A stretch of 64,000 nucleotides of DNA, from assembly GCA_029204225.1 (NCBI GenBank), contig CM055092.1, forward strand, positions 44,688,087 to 44,752,086, given 5' to 3'. Made by a program: the position numbers and the translations under genes. The notes under the pieces were generated by a model that worked only from the letters and a program-made list of their open reading frames with translations, did no database searches and was not told the DNA's origin. Origin of the DNA: Diphasiastrum complanatum. Its lineage: Eukaryota > Streptophyta > Lycopodiopsida > Lycopodiales > Lycopodiaceae. Each line of letters starts with the position of its first letter. Position 1 is the first letter of the stretch. This document shows positions 1-10,572 of this stretch, in pieces.

Positions 1-2586
1 CTATGTAGCAAGCATGAGCGGCCCCGACCCGGTGCTCTTGGCTTGGACTTTTGTCTATCTTGCATCAAGTGTAGTAGTCAAGGAGTTACAAGATTGAACA
101 AAATAATAGAATGGAGTGAAATTCTTTTCAAAAGAAAGTTTTCCAAACTCCATACTAAAGGCCATGAAAAATGCAAACACTCATATTCAAACAAGGAGCT
201 TCCTACAAAACCCATCCTAGACATAAAGATTGCTTGAGATAAAGCTCCCTCCATGAGCTATGTCATAGCTTTGTGTGCAACATCATATGTTGATGAACGA
301 GCTATGCCAAGCATAGCTACTTTTCTAACCTATGCTAGGCATAGGTCAAGGTGGAACATACCTTCCAACAAGACCTGTGCTTGACATAGGTTTTGTTCTA
401 AGCTAAAGCTAGTATAGCTACCACCTCGACCTATGTCTATCATAGGTAAGATATTTAGCTATGTTTGACATAGCTTAGTCATTTACCTATGTTGCAAACA
501 TAAGTATACAGATCTCACAATTAAAACAAAAAAGCCCTATGCTCAACATAGGTTGTGGACTGAGATATCTAGCATAGGCTCTTCCACAAACTAAAATTAG
601 GCTAGAAAGGAGAAATTGAGGTTGTATGGTAGGCATTTCTTTGAAAGGCTATAAATTGATTGCACCATAAGTAAATTAAATAACGTTGACTTATAAACAC
701 CAATGTGGATTAGGGTGATAATTGAATATTGACAATGGAAGAATATGACCTACATAGACATGGAGACATAATATGATTAATATTCAAGAATTTGTTGGTA
801 CATATTAGGAGTTGATATACAAACCTATGTTTGAATTGGACCATTCCAAACTATACATTTATTGCAATGGTTACTTAGAGGGAGACTAGTATGGTGCATG
901 CTCTTATGCATGAATTAATAGAAATGTTTATATTAGAGTCAAACATTATTGCAAGTAGCATGGTATGGCCTTGTGAGACATTTCTATTATTTTCACAAGG
1001 CCATTGGGGAGTTGATGCCCTAACCTCCTTGTTTATCAAGGTGCCCATTGAGAAGTCAACTCCATACCTCAAGGTGAGGAAATGACATCAATCAACATGC
1101 CACCCACTTGTGACCATAAGTGCTGACAAGTTCAAAAATGACAACAAGAACCATATGATTCATCTCATGCACTTTGCCAAACACAAGTATGTGAAGTGCA
1201 TCCCTCGCTTTAACCACTTGGATATGATACTTTGTTGGAGTGTGACATCGAGACCAAAGTACTTTGTGAGGTCATTAGTTCTGGTTGCAACTTCAAGACT
1301 ATAGAATGTTTTGCAAGAAATAATTTCGAAAAAGATAAGTGTAAAAATTGCATTCTCTACATATTATTGTGGAATCGTCTAGGTTGAGATGGTTTTGCCC
1401 ATGAACCTAGTGAGCCCGATAGGGCAAGTTTAGTTCCGTATGAAACCAATATTTGCTTGATTTCACAACTTAGTTGAAATTTTCTCATGGCTAAAGAGAA
1501 GTTACTACTAAACCATTAGCTTCAATAAATTATGTTCACATCTTCTCCTATTCATGTCATCATTGTTTGGAGGCTTGGTTACTCTAGGTAATTAGGCTTC
1601 ATGTCCACAGGAAAATCCAAATTTCTACACACGCTGTGCAAGCTAACTTTCCAAATTTCTACTCATGGTTTGCAACCTAACTCTCCAAATTATTACTAAT
1701 CGTGTACAACCTAACTTTCAAAAAAATTCATACCTACCCATGTTGTAAAATCACGTTTTATGTGTAAATATGTTAGAATTTTTGGTCAAAAGTACACCCA
1801 CACTATGGACTAGACTAGATACTGGTTATTTGGAGGCCCATCATAAGAATATAACGTCTTATCCTCTCATTGCGAGAAGACTAGCCAACAAACACCCATT
1901 ATCATGCATAATGTGTCACAAAAATCTGAAAATAGTTATGGACATAAATTTTGAGATTCCATCAATGATTCCATTTGTGAGAGCTACATATTTTCAAAAT
2001 TCTGCATGTGAATCTTATGTATTTTCATGATTCCATGCATGAGTGCTTTCTATTTTGAGGTTTTTTTTTTTTTTGATTTTTTGCCGTTTTTTTTTTTCGC
2101 AATTTTTTTACGATTGTGGTGGAATGTGGATGTGGACAGCCAATGACAGGCTGCCACATAGCACATGCACATTCCACCGGAGAGAGGAGAGAGAATGACA
2201 AATTCCTAGGAGAGAAAATTGGATGGACATTACGCTCTTGGAGGTGGTCCCAAAATACAAAGGACACCTGAGCACAAGGCATTACGGATGTATGCGTGTG
2301 TGTTCACAATCAAATGCACGTAATCAGTAATTCTCCAAATGAGAACTATGGTTAAAATATCACAATATTTTGTTTTATTCAAAATCTAGAATTTACATTT
2401 TTGTTTGAAAGGTAAGAAAATTGGATCCCTTCATTGAGAAAGGAGAGTATGTCTTTCAATCTCCAGCCTTTTGGAGATATTCCAACGTGCCATAATCCAT
2501 TGTTTTTGGGCTCTTCACAAGAGCCTAGGGTCAATGAGAAAAACGTTGCATTCATGCTGATGCTACAAATATACCTCGCAGAATAT
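1..2586. other. Intergenic DNA without a recognisable gene
   Basis: About 2.6 kb with only short chance ORFs of roughly 60-105 codons and no protein family I recognise on either strand. It holds a palindrome array (256-553, listed separately) and T-rich runs near 2059-2108, like those at 8.0, 28.0 and 47.6 kb. The 104-codon plus-strand frame at 2434-2748 lies opposite a more protein-like minus-strand frame and is probably its shadow. Confidence 0.6.
256..553. repeat. Array of eight short palindromes, A(G/C)CTATG-N5-CATAG(G/C)T
   Basis: Eight inverted repeats with 7-nt arms start at 256, 300, 328, 373, 429, 457, 485 and 535. Six have a 5-nt spacer and a total length of 19 bp. The first has a 1-nt spacer, and the one at 485 has a 7-nt spacer and an imperfect right arm. 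Arms alternate between the CCTATG/CATAGG and GCTATG/CATAGC forms. Start-to-start distances are 44, 28, 45, 56, 28, 28 and 50 bp, so 28 bp or twice 28 bp recurs. Nothing in the flanks identifies a transposon. The function is unknown; dimeric-protein binding sites or a decayed satellite are both possible. Confidence 0.75.
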
Positions 2587-2811
2587 TCAATGGTCCATAA
2601 TATCTGGCCAAATATCGTCCTTGAGAATGGCTTGCATCAGTCCCCTAAAGTCGTAGTCTACAGCCAGCTGACCAGGCGGAACCTTTGCGATCGCTTTAAT
2701 GCCCAAATATGGTGCCAAACCTCCAGATCCAATGACAATTTTAGGTGAGGATGTTCTGTCAAGCATTTTGGTGGGTAGTAATGGCTTGACCTGGTTTAGA
2801 TTTGATGCTTT
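2587..2811 (-). CDS. Unidentified small coding stretch or last exon downstream of the PP2C gene
   Basis: On the minus strand an open stretch of 74 codons runs from just after a stop at 2812-2814 to a TGA at 2587-2589. The only methionine that could start it gives a 59-residue peptide. The translation looks protein-like: a glycine-rich hydrophobic part (IGSGGLAPYLGIKAIA) and then a charged tail with DYDFRG and WPDIMDH. About 55 bp upstream, an ATG at 2865-2867 opens MASL, as in plastid transit peptides, but a frame change and a stop separate it from this stretch. It could be a terminal exon or a pseudogene of a small, possibly plastid-targeted protein. I do not recognise the family. It follows the PP2C stop codon by about 100 bp on the same strand. 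Confidence 0.35.
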   Translation of the reverse strand, partial: KASNLNQVKPLLPTKMLDRTSSPKIVIGSGGLAPYLGIKAIAKVPPGQLAVDYDFRGLMQAILKDDIWPDIMDH

Positions 2812-2909
2812 TTAGACGGGTTTGCTTGCACTCAGCTCAGCATCGCTTGAGCCTACAAGGAAGCCATTTTGTCTTTTTTATTTGTCTTATGCAGCGCTTT
2901 ACAGACTGA

Positions 2910-4612
2910 TTATGCGTCCAGAAACAAACAGATAGCAGCACAATCATCCGCTCTGGAAAGAGAACGCTTTAGCCTCCATGACCGAACTGCAGATCGCACA
3001 AGATGTCTTGCAGCAGTCGCCCTGGATGGAGCTCTAGAAACAATGTCTACCACTTCTGCATTGCTAAGAACTTCCCATATCTGTAACGTCATCATACAAA
3101 GTCACTGTAATCCATTCAGCGAAAGTAAAATAACAGCAGCGATAAGTGCGCAATAGCTACTTTGTTTATTGGATAATCGAAAGAGCAATCATATAATAAT
3201 ATCATCTTGATCCAAATTATTTTCAAACTTTTACTCGAAAAAGTACATGTGTTTGCAATAACAGTTAAATGAGAACGATCGCAATCCGACACTCACTCCA
3301 TCTGTTGCAAGGACTATGAATTGGTCCGTGTATGTTAGAAATCTGTAAAAAATGTCAGGAACAGCAATAAGCCCAAATTCCTTAAAACACAAATCTCCGA
3401 AAGCTCTTGCCATGGCTAGGCCAGGAGAATTATTGTCAGGCATCCACATGCGGTGTACATTAGGCTCATCACGCATCGCCAAAACGCGTCCCTTACATTG
3501 CTTTATTCTCTCAGCTTCCTCTGCATTCAAAACAACATTCGCGTGCTAGCTTACATTCTGTTCCATGCAACCAGATTGGTGAAAAGAAAACGATGCTAAA
3601 TTGGACGAATCGTTGAGAATCTCATACAGATGATAAAAATTAGCTTCTAGCCACTTCAAGAAAGTGGTGATGTCAACTTACGAGGAAGATTTGGCTTGAG
3701 ATCAACAGTCAATTGAACTGCCACCAAAGTGCCATTCTCTGCTTTTGTTCCTAAAATTGCTCGAGAATCTCCAACATTGCCAATCACAAGGTGGCGACCC
3801 TGTAAGTCAAGGTTCGAAAATCACCATCTCAAACTCGCCACGATACTATTCCAAGCATTCTACTCATGGATGAATATGCGGTGATTAGCCCATGGAAAAC
3901 ACGTTGTAAAGACTATGTCACTGTACCTGCTTGAAAATTGTCACTGCAGTGGTTCCGCTGTAAGAACAATCTATCGAGGGATGCACTCGAAGCTCTTTTT
4001 CCATGACTATACATGCTTTTAAAAAAGAATCTCGCCACAGCGTGAACATTTCTGGTTCTTTTCTTCCGTTTGTTTCGCTGATTTCCAAACTGATGATGCT
4101 ATCGTTGGAGATCGTCATTGGTTTGGCTTCTGCGCAGTAGCTAGAGAAAAGCTCCTGCAATTCGCATGCTAATCTTGAGGGGAGTGAATCCCTCACCCTG
4201 CGCGCAACCAGATGCCCGTTCGGCCCATGACCGTCGAATACTCCACAAAAAACTGTTTCCTCCATTGAACAGAAGCCCTGACAGCATTAATAAAACGAGA
4301 TCTTGAATCTATCAATATTTATATATCTCTCTCTTTTTCTTCTGAACAGAATATAAATTGAAGGACAAGGATGGATACCTCCCACAAAATCATTGCATCT
4401 TGATTGACTCCTTTTCGTCCTTGTTTGGTATACAGGCTAGCCATGGTATTTGACCCATTAGAACAGATTCTGTCTGGATTCTGAGCAAGGAGTTCATCGT
4501 CCGTTGCCTCCAAAGCCAGTGCTTCCCTTTTCCTGCTCTTTCTCAAGAATCTCTCTGTAAGCTTCTCGCTAGCGCCAAATTTAGAAGCACCGGTGGACAT
4601 GCGAATACCCAT
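2910..4612 (-). CDS. PP2C-type serine/threonine protein phosphatase (plant clade E-like), five exons
   Basis: Metal-dependent protein phosphatase that removes phosphate from Ser/Thr in signalling proteins. Joining exons 4612-4379, 4277-3927, 3799-3682, 3520-3297 and 3080-2910 gives a continuous 365-residue protein; every intron (101, 127, 161 and 216 bp) begins GT and ends AG. Catalytic-core motifs appear in order: GRKGVNQDAM (65-74), GVFDGHG (90-96, metal-binding Asp-Gly), IGNVGDSRA (201-209), SPGLAMARAFGD (266-277), LATDG (305-309) and RADDC (352-356, last metal Asp). No key residue is missing. The start is the first ATG in the frame; MGIRMS has Gly2 and Ser6, compatible with N-myristoylation and membrane attachment. 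It is a little shorter than many relatives, mainly in the tails. Upstream DNA carries a 90-bp tandem duplication. The family is certain; the individual gene and substrate are not known. Confidence 0.95.
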
Positions 4613-4644
4613 TACAGACTAATTGCGCAGAAGCCCTCTTAACG

Positions 4645-4827
4645 TGACCTCGAGCATCAAAGTGCAGTTATAAACGGCATAGCATGCCGCCGTTCTTATG
4701 TGATACTGAGATACTCTTAAATCCAAAATTGTGCGACCTCGAGCATCAAAGTGCAGATACAAACGGCATAGCATGCCGCCGTTCTTATGTGATACGTCTG
4801 AGATACTCTTAAAATCCAAAATTGTAG
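4645..4827. repeat. Tandem duplication of about 90 bp just upstream of the PP2C start
   Basis: Two adjacent near-identical units, 4645-4734 and 4735-4827, differ by a few substitutions and small indels. Each contains AACGGCATAGCATGCCGCCG, whose outer AACGGC/GCCGTT and inner GGCAT/ATGCC arms can pair. The pair lies 33 bp upstream (in gene direction) of the PP2C initiation codon, so it belongs to the 5' leader or core promoter. Confidence 0.85.
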
Positions 4828-6480
4828 ACTTCCATAGATCCAATAGGAGAGGGGGCAAGATCAGTGCAACAATAGAGACCGCTAAGGCGTACAGACTCCA
4901 TTTCTATGCTCGGAAAAGGCGAAACACTGGAATTCGTAATCTGCGGGAAAGTTGATTGTGTGATAACTGTAAGAACGCCCAAAACATGATCACTTTCTGA
5001 AACTTTTGTTGATGAATCCAAAGACCTTGATCACTTGCGAACTGAGCTATCAAAGCACTCCATGAATTTATGAGAAAACACTGACTAAATAAACGCAAGC
5101 CACCGTTTAAGCAGAAAACTACTAAACGATCAGGCTAGCGCAAGCTGGAATTCTTCAAGATTACAATACAAATTGGGCTGGGCATCAGGCTAGTACCACA
5201 AGACGAAGAGTTGAGGCGCTGGGAGCACGCAAAGGAAAGACTGCAATAGCTTTTGGCAGCCACAGAAGCAGCTTGATGTCATCGCAAGATTCCAAGCATG
5301 GCACTTGGCTAGAAGACTAATTTCTCACACAAGTACACAAATTGAGCAGTTCTCGGCGATCCATCATCCCTGCCATCGTCACTTATAGCCATTACTCGCC
5401 CGTTACTCTCCTCGCCCTCGCAGTCTCGCGTTGCAATTTGTTACCCCGCTATCAGCGTGAAGATTCCACGTGCTCCTTACTTGCAACTGGCAAAGCACAC
5501 GAAGAACGAGCCCCCAGTGCCCACCGCCCACCTACTCAACAAGTGAGTACTAGATAAGTGCAAGTACACACCTCAACGTGGACATTGTGGGAGTGCACAC
5601 TCTAAACATGCACATTGCAAATGCCCGCCCCCCCTCCACCTCCCCCCCGCGTGAATTATATAGTATGCTTATCTCGGGACCCTTGGTTCATGTCCAGTAT
5701 ACTTACAAGCTGGTCCCCATGCTAGGGAATAGTTAAGTAATGCATAGTTGCTGCATTTTGTGCCCATTTTTTTGACTGCTTAAAAAGCAAAATGGGGCGT
5801 CCACTGTTTTTAACATTGATTATGTTTTTCACTGTTTTCAACATTGATTATGTTTTTCAGATATAATGGTCGTTAGGAAAAAGCTAAGCTTCAAAAACGT
5901 TGATTATGTTTTTCAAATGTATATTCTACCACTTAATGGTCGTGTGAGGCCCAGAGACTGATTCTTTATCGGGCAGAATGTCATCTGCCCTGCCCATAAG
6001 TAAAGCATAAAGTTGGCATTTTATTTCATATATTTTAACTCGCTTAAATCATGCAAAGAACTTCATTCCTCTCAAAATTATAGTTTCACCTTGAGTTGGT
6101 TTATGGAAAATGATGATAAAATGAAATGTAAAGCATATTATCAGTTGCGATAGTGATATCTCACCTCACCAAAAGTGACATGTGAGACGTCGCCAAAAAT
6201 TGAGGTCCATGAATTTTTTTTAAAGCAATTTACAGCTCATAGAATGTCCATAAAGGATTTGGAACAACACATTACATCTTGTAAGAAGTGAAAATCTATG
6301 GGCCATAAAAATATTTATAGCCATAATGTGAAATGACTTTTTAATAGACAATCCTTTATGCTTGGAAAAAGTCTTTTTAGTGAGTTTTACACCCAATTCA
6401 ATGGGTTCTTCAATTATGGCTTAACCTAATGACTTCGTCGTGATTTTACCAGGTGCAAAGGTCGCTACAATTGAGTTTCG
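4828..6480. other. Intergenic DNA, no gene seen
   Basis: No convincing coding frame. The 71-codon plus-strand frame at 5342-5557 has no recognisable motif. Short C-rich runs occur at 5621-5650. A phrase containing TTGATTATGTTTTTCA occurs three times between 5812 and 5915. The stretch nearest 4830 is the likely promoter side of the PP2C gene. Confidence 0.6.
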
Positions 6481-6486
6481 CACATT

Positions 6487-6835
6487 TTGGCTTTTTGTTG
6501 CATTTGTCACATTCACCAAAAAATCGACACATGGCCAAAATATGACTTAGAACATATTTCCACGGACCTTCGTCTTTTTCGCACTTTTGAAAAAATGCGA
6601 CACTTAGCCCAAAATATGACTTAGAACATTTTTCGCCGACCTTCGGCTTTTTGCATTTTCAAAAAAATGCGACACTAAGTCCAAAATGACTTAGAATGTG
6701 TTTTCCACCGACCTCCGGCTTTTTCACATTTTTTACACTTTCTCAAAAATGCGACACTTAGTCCAAAATAACTTAGAACGTGGTTTCCACCAAGCTTCGG
6801 CTTTTTCACATTTTTAAAATTTTGCGACATCAGCC
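6487..6835. repeat. Degenerate tandem array, about 80-90 bp units, four copies
   Basis: Each unit runs through (A/T)TTTGCGACAC, TTAG(C/T)CCAAAAT, GACTTAGAAC(A/G)T and then CGACCTTCGGCTTTTT. The units differ by point changes and small indels. Loosely similar wording (TGTCGCATTTTTCGC) occurs at 34.9 kb. No coding potential is seen. Confidence 0.7.
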
Positions 6836-6889
6836 TCTTTCACACCAGGGCGTGAACGGGAAGTGGAAGCGGTTGTATACGTGGAAAGC

Positions 6890-7487
6890 ACAAGATAGTG
6901 ACGTGCAACCATAATTAGTTAGAATTAGCATAATGCGTTCTTTTGATTACTACAGTTTAGATTAACCATCTCTCATGCAGATTAGATTAATCAATCTCTC
7001 CATTCTTTAAATATGGGAACAACGTGAGAGAAAAAAGATATATGCATAACAAGCAGTAGCTAGTTACAACACATATGCATATACACATCACAATGCACAG
7101 CAGTGATGTGCAAGTAGCAGTAAATAGACGTAGCTAGCAGTAGCTAGTTTCTCGTGAGAGAGAATACCTCTCTTGCGCCAACGTGCTGATTTGAAAAACA
7201 GACAACGCTCAAAATTTTTGTTGTAAACTTGATTTTGATAATAGAGTTGCAACATTCTGCCTATCGTGTGCAATCTATGATTTGTGAGGCTTGCTTGCAG
7301 TAGATATTACCTCCACTGTTTCTCGGTTAATGAATGTTGATTAAACAATATCTACCGTTTATTAATTAGTATTAGATCTTCAGTGTCAGTCTGAAGATGA
7401 TTGATTGTAGTATGAAGCAGTAGCTACAACTTCTCAGATTGACTCTATCTGAGCACTCACATCGGGACTTCCATTTGCGTCCCAACA
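6890..7487 (+). mobile_element. Probable 5' LTR of a copia element (left edge uncertain)
   Basis: The right edge is inferred from a CAACA end at about 7487, followed by two primer-site-like sequences: TGGTATTAGAG at 7489-7499 and the canonical plant copia tRNA-iMet site TGGTATCAGAGC at 7529-7540. A gag-like frame begins straight afterwards. The left edge is a guess because no second LTR copy is present for comparison. A TATA-like TTTAAATA lies near 7007. Confidence 0.5.
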
Positions 7488-7507
7488 GTGGTATTAGAGT
7501 GTGAAAA

Positions 7508-7780
7508 ATGTATCTAGATTCCCAGCAGTGGTATCAGAGCCTGGTTACTCAAACTTTGGCTTCAATCAGCAACATCCAATCTAATATATGCACAGTTCTT
7601 CAAGCAGACGGGTCAAATTTCTTGGCTTGGAAAGTGAAGACTTCCCTCATCTTGAGAGGAGAAGCTTTATGGCCGTTGATAAACCATTTTGGGATCAAGC
7701 TTTGTTGTGTGCCAATTTCTTGTGCAATAGGTGGCCAAGTGCTATTCTCTCTTGGAGTTGGGACCGCATGCGATAGAATC
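7508..7780 (+). pseudogene. Copia gag amino terminus joined to an integrase scrap
   Basis: After the primer site the frame reads a copia gag start with DGSNFLAWKVKTSLILRGEA, the usual 'sample-binding' N-terminal motif of plant copia gag. About 40 codons later the text changes; in the neighbouring frame it becomes WDQALLCANFLCNRWPS, which resembles the distal integrase region (FWGEA..CANYLCNRLP) seen in other copia copies here at 17.8 and 60.6 kb. Most of gag, protease and the integrase core are therefore missing. Probably an internal deletion; the LTR-like module begins right after it. Confidence 0.6.
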
Positions 7781-7782
7781 TA

Positions 7783-9982
7783 TGACATCTGATTTGTTCA
7801 TCTGTAGGGGACCTTACCTCGTATGGATAATCTTCTGGGGTTTTAGGATCTGTATGTTGGTCCATTGGGTACTGTTGTGTCTTTTTGGTGTTGGGTATGA
7901 GTTTCTATTATTTTTAAATTTTTCGAGTTTTTTGGTGTTTTGAATTTTTTACGATTTGTGTTTTTAGATTTTTCTGGTTTTTTTCAGGAAGTCAAGGGGA
8001 AACTCAGTATGCAAAGAGCTTTCTATTGGTATGGGTGTTATTTTTTGAATTTTTTTTTGGTGTTCATGCCTTTTTTTTTTTTTTTGTTTTTCAGTCTCGA
8101 AGGTGTTGGGAAGATGGTAGTTCGGTCAAAATGGCAATCGGAGGTCTCGTTTGAAAGTTATGTGTTTTAGTCCGGTTGAAAAATGACCTAATTGCCTCGG
8201 TCGAGATCTAATCGAATCCATCGGTCGAGATGCTAATGGGAGCCGTCGGTCAAGATCTTACGCGAGGGCGTCGATCGAGATCTGACGCAAGGCTGACTGT
8301 CAAGATGTCAACGAAATTCGTCGGTCGCGATTTGAACGAAACCCGTCGGTCGAGATTTGATCGAAATCCGTCGGTTGAGATTTCAACGAAACTCGTCGGT
8401 CGAGATGTGATCGGAATTCGTCTGGTCGAGATTTCAACGAAACCCGTCGGTCGAGATTTGATCAGAATTCATCGGTCGAGATTTCAACGAAATCCATCAG
8501 TCGATATTTGATCGAAATCCGTCAGTCGAGATTTCAACGAGCAAAAAGGGAGCGTGAAGGGCGGGTGAAACAATGTGGCTCTGTAGGGAGAGAGCGTGTA
8601 GGTCTGTCTGAGAGAAATGTAGGAGATGTGTGGGTGAGAGTTAGATGAGTTGTTTCAGATCTGATGAGGACTGGTGCAGGTCGTGAGATTGTTGATGCGT
8701 GGTCAGCATGGTTTCAAATGTAAGTGTGGTGGTAATCAGAATAGTTTGGCAAAGTCATTTTGTAACTGTTATGAGCAGGTCTGGAGGGACTCGAGAAGTT
8801 TAAAATATTTAGATAACAGTTGCAGAGATCTGAGCATTGACTATTACAGCTACACGAATAAATGATGTGTGTTAGTACAAGTGGCAACGAGTGACAAATG
8901 TTAACAGATTCTACACGGTGTTTTCTTCTTTTCGTTCTTCTATTAGTTATGGTTCTTTACGGTTCTGGTCTTCTTGTTAGAACAATTTCCAAACAGAAGC
9001 GTTTCTCAGATCACAGCGTGTATTTCCCAGCCTGTCAATGGGGAAGAGACGGATTCGTTACTCAGCTACATGCATAAACAAGCCATGCAACCAGTCCTAG
9101 CTCAAATAGATCAGCGTTCTGAATTAGGGAGTAATTCTACAAACAATCTACCAAATCAGGGAACAAAACAATGACAAGATTAAACTACTCAGCAAGAAAC
9201 AAGAAACTAGAAACTAACAGCACTCTAGCAGCACAAGAATCAAGAAACACTCAATTCTTGATGCTTAGAATGCCCAAGAACAATCAAGAACTAGAATGTT
9301 GGAGGATATGGAAGATTTACACCACATTTCTAGTCTATTTAGTTTACCTGAATGCTGGCTTCTACATTAATTCACAACAAGAAATGAAAACTAATCCACA
9401 ACTAGGAAAACAAGAAAACTAATCCAATCTAAATCCACAACCACATACAATATGAATGGAAGGGCATGATCATAGGGCCATCACTCAAGAAAACCATCAT
9501 AATTAAGGAGCTCAATGGATGCATCTAACTCATGGAGGCTCTTCTCATTTCAGCATGGAGTTGATACAATACACAAAAAGCTCCTCTTCACAAAGAGGGA
9601 GACTCTTAAATAAGCAAGAGAGCTCCTTAGGTTCCATCCTAATGGAATTTCCATATTTCACAAATTACAATTGAAATAATGCTCTCCACTAGAGGTCACC
9701 ATCAAAAGGTGGCTCACTCTACTTTCTTTAAGAGGGTCTAATTGCATTTATTACATTTGCTTAAAAATACTAGTTCCTACATGGTCATTCTATCTTTCGG
9801 AATTCAACATGAGGCTTACACAATTCTTGCTTGTCTTTCCTAACTAGTATTTCTCGGCTCTCATACTTGGCTCTCAATCTTCGTTCGTCTCGTCTTCTCA
9901 GAGACCGCCTCGGTCTAAGGTTAGAGGTGCTCTTGAGTTGCTCTGGCCGAGTATCTTGGGGCTTCGTCAGAATCAGCCAACA
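7783..9982 (+). repeat. LTR-like module 'E', copy A
   Basis: Begins TGAC(A/G)TCTGATTTG and ends TCAGCCAACA, so it has TG...CA ends. The same module occurs at 20376-22315 (left end missing), 27778-30189 and, inverted and partial, 44462-45480. It contains long T runs, a minisatellite (8190-8540) and a conserved right half. I found no matching short duplication at the flanks of copies A or C. It behaves like a long LTR, perhaps of a gypsy-type element because copy D follows a gypsy-type gag, but this is inferred. Confidence 0.55.
8190..8540 (+). repeat. Minisatellite, about 24-25 bp unit CGTCGGTCGAGATTTGATC, module copy A
   Basis: About a dozen imperfect units of the form (A)CCCGTCGGTCGAGAT(T/C)T followed by either GATCGAAAT or CAACGAAAC. 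The alternation of these two endings gives a higher-order two-unit pattern. It interrupts the LTR-like module and is followed by the conserved GGGAGCGTGAAGGGCGGGTG. It translates as repetitive Arg/Ser-rich peptide but has no gene features. Confidence 0.85.
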
Positions 9983-10572
9983 AACCTGTGTATGTTACGA
10001 GACATTGTTGTGGGACAGAATGAGAGTAATTTTGCATAATAGCAAAATAGGAAACTTGATGATTCTAGCAGGTATCAGATGAGCAGACATAGAACCCAAA
10101 AGATGTTGCATCTGACCCTAGATCAATGATCAATAAACGTGCAAGAAGAATCTTGAAATAGAAATAGTATCACCAAGGAGAAAATTGTGAGCTTAATTTT
10201 CAACAGCAGGGTGTCAAATCCCTCTTACTTATTAGCTAGGGTTAGAGTTGCCTCGATATCCGCAAACCCTCCAACATGCTCGATCTCGTTTTGTTAGGGA
10301 AAGTATGGGCTTAAAATGGGCCCTTTAAGATATTTGACTTTAGAGAGAAGCTACATAGAGAGAGAATGGAAACCGATAACTTTTGGTTGCCGTTTTACGA
10401 GTTTTTGGCCTTGCCCAACATTTAACTGCTATGGTTAACGTCAGACATTAGTTGGTTAAGCATGAGATGTAATAACCTCTCTGCATGCTCGTTTTAATAT
10501 TTGGGTCTAGAGGTTTAAGAGTATCGTTGTAAATCTTGGTGTGCTCTTTGCAAAAACTGAAGCGGGAGTACA

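Noticed and set aside
256-553. CRISPR-like array
   Set aside because: Units are only 19 bp and internally palindromic, with irregular spacing and no cas genes, in a plant nuclear context.
2434-2748. 104-codon plus-strand ORF
   Set aside because: No motif; the opposite strand reads more like a protein over the same bases, so I treat it as a shadow.
3813-3822. tRNA B-box-like GGTTCGAAA
   Set aside because: It lies in a PP2C intron and no cloverleaf or A box can be drawn around it.
6487-6835. Possible gene with repeated peptide
   Set aside because: Units are shifted by indels not divisible by three and no long frame exists.
8230-8511. 93-codon Arg/Ser-rich repetitive ORF
   Set aside because: It follows the minisatellite unit and has no independent coding signal; the same holds for 20687-20903 and 28488-28850.
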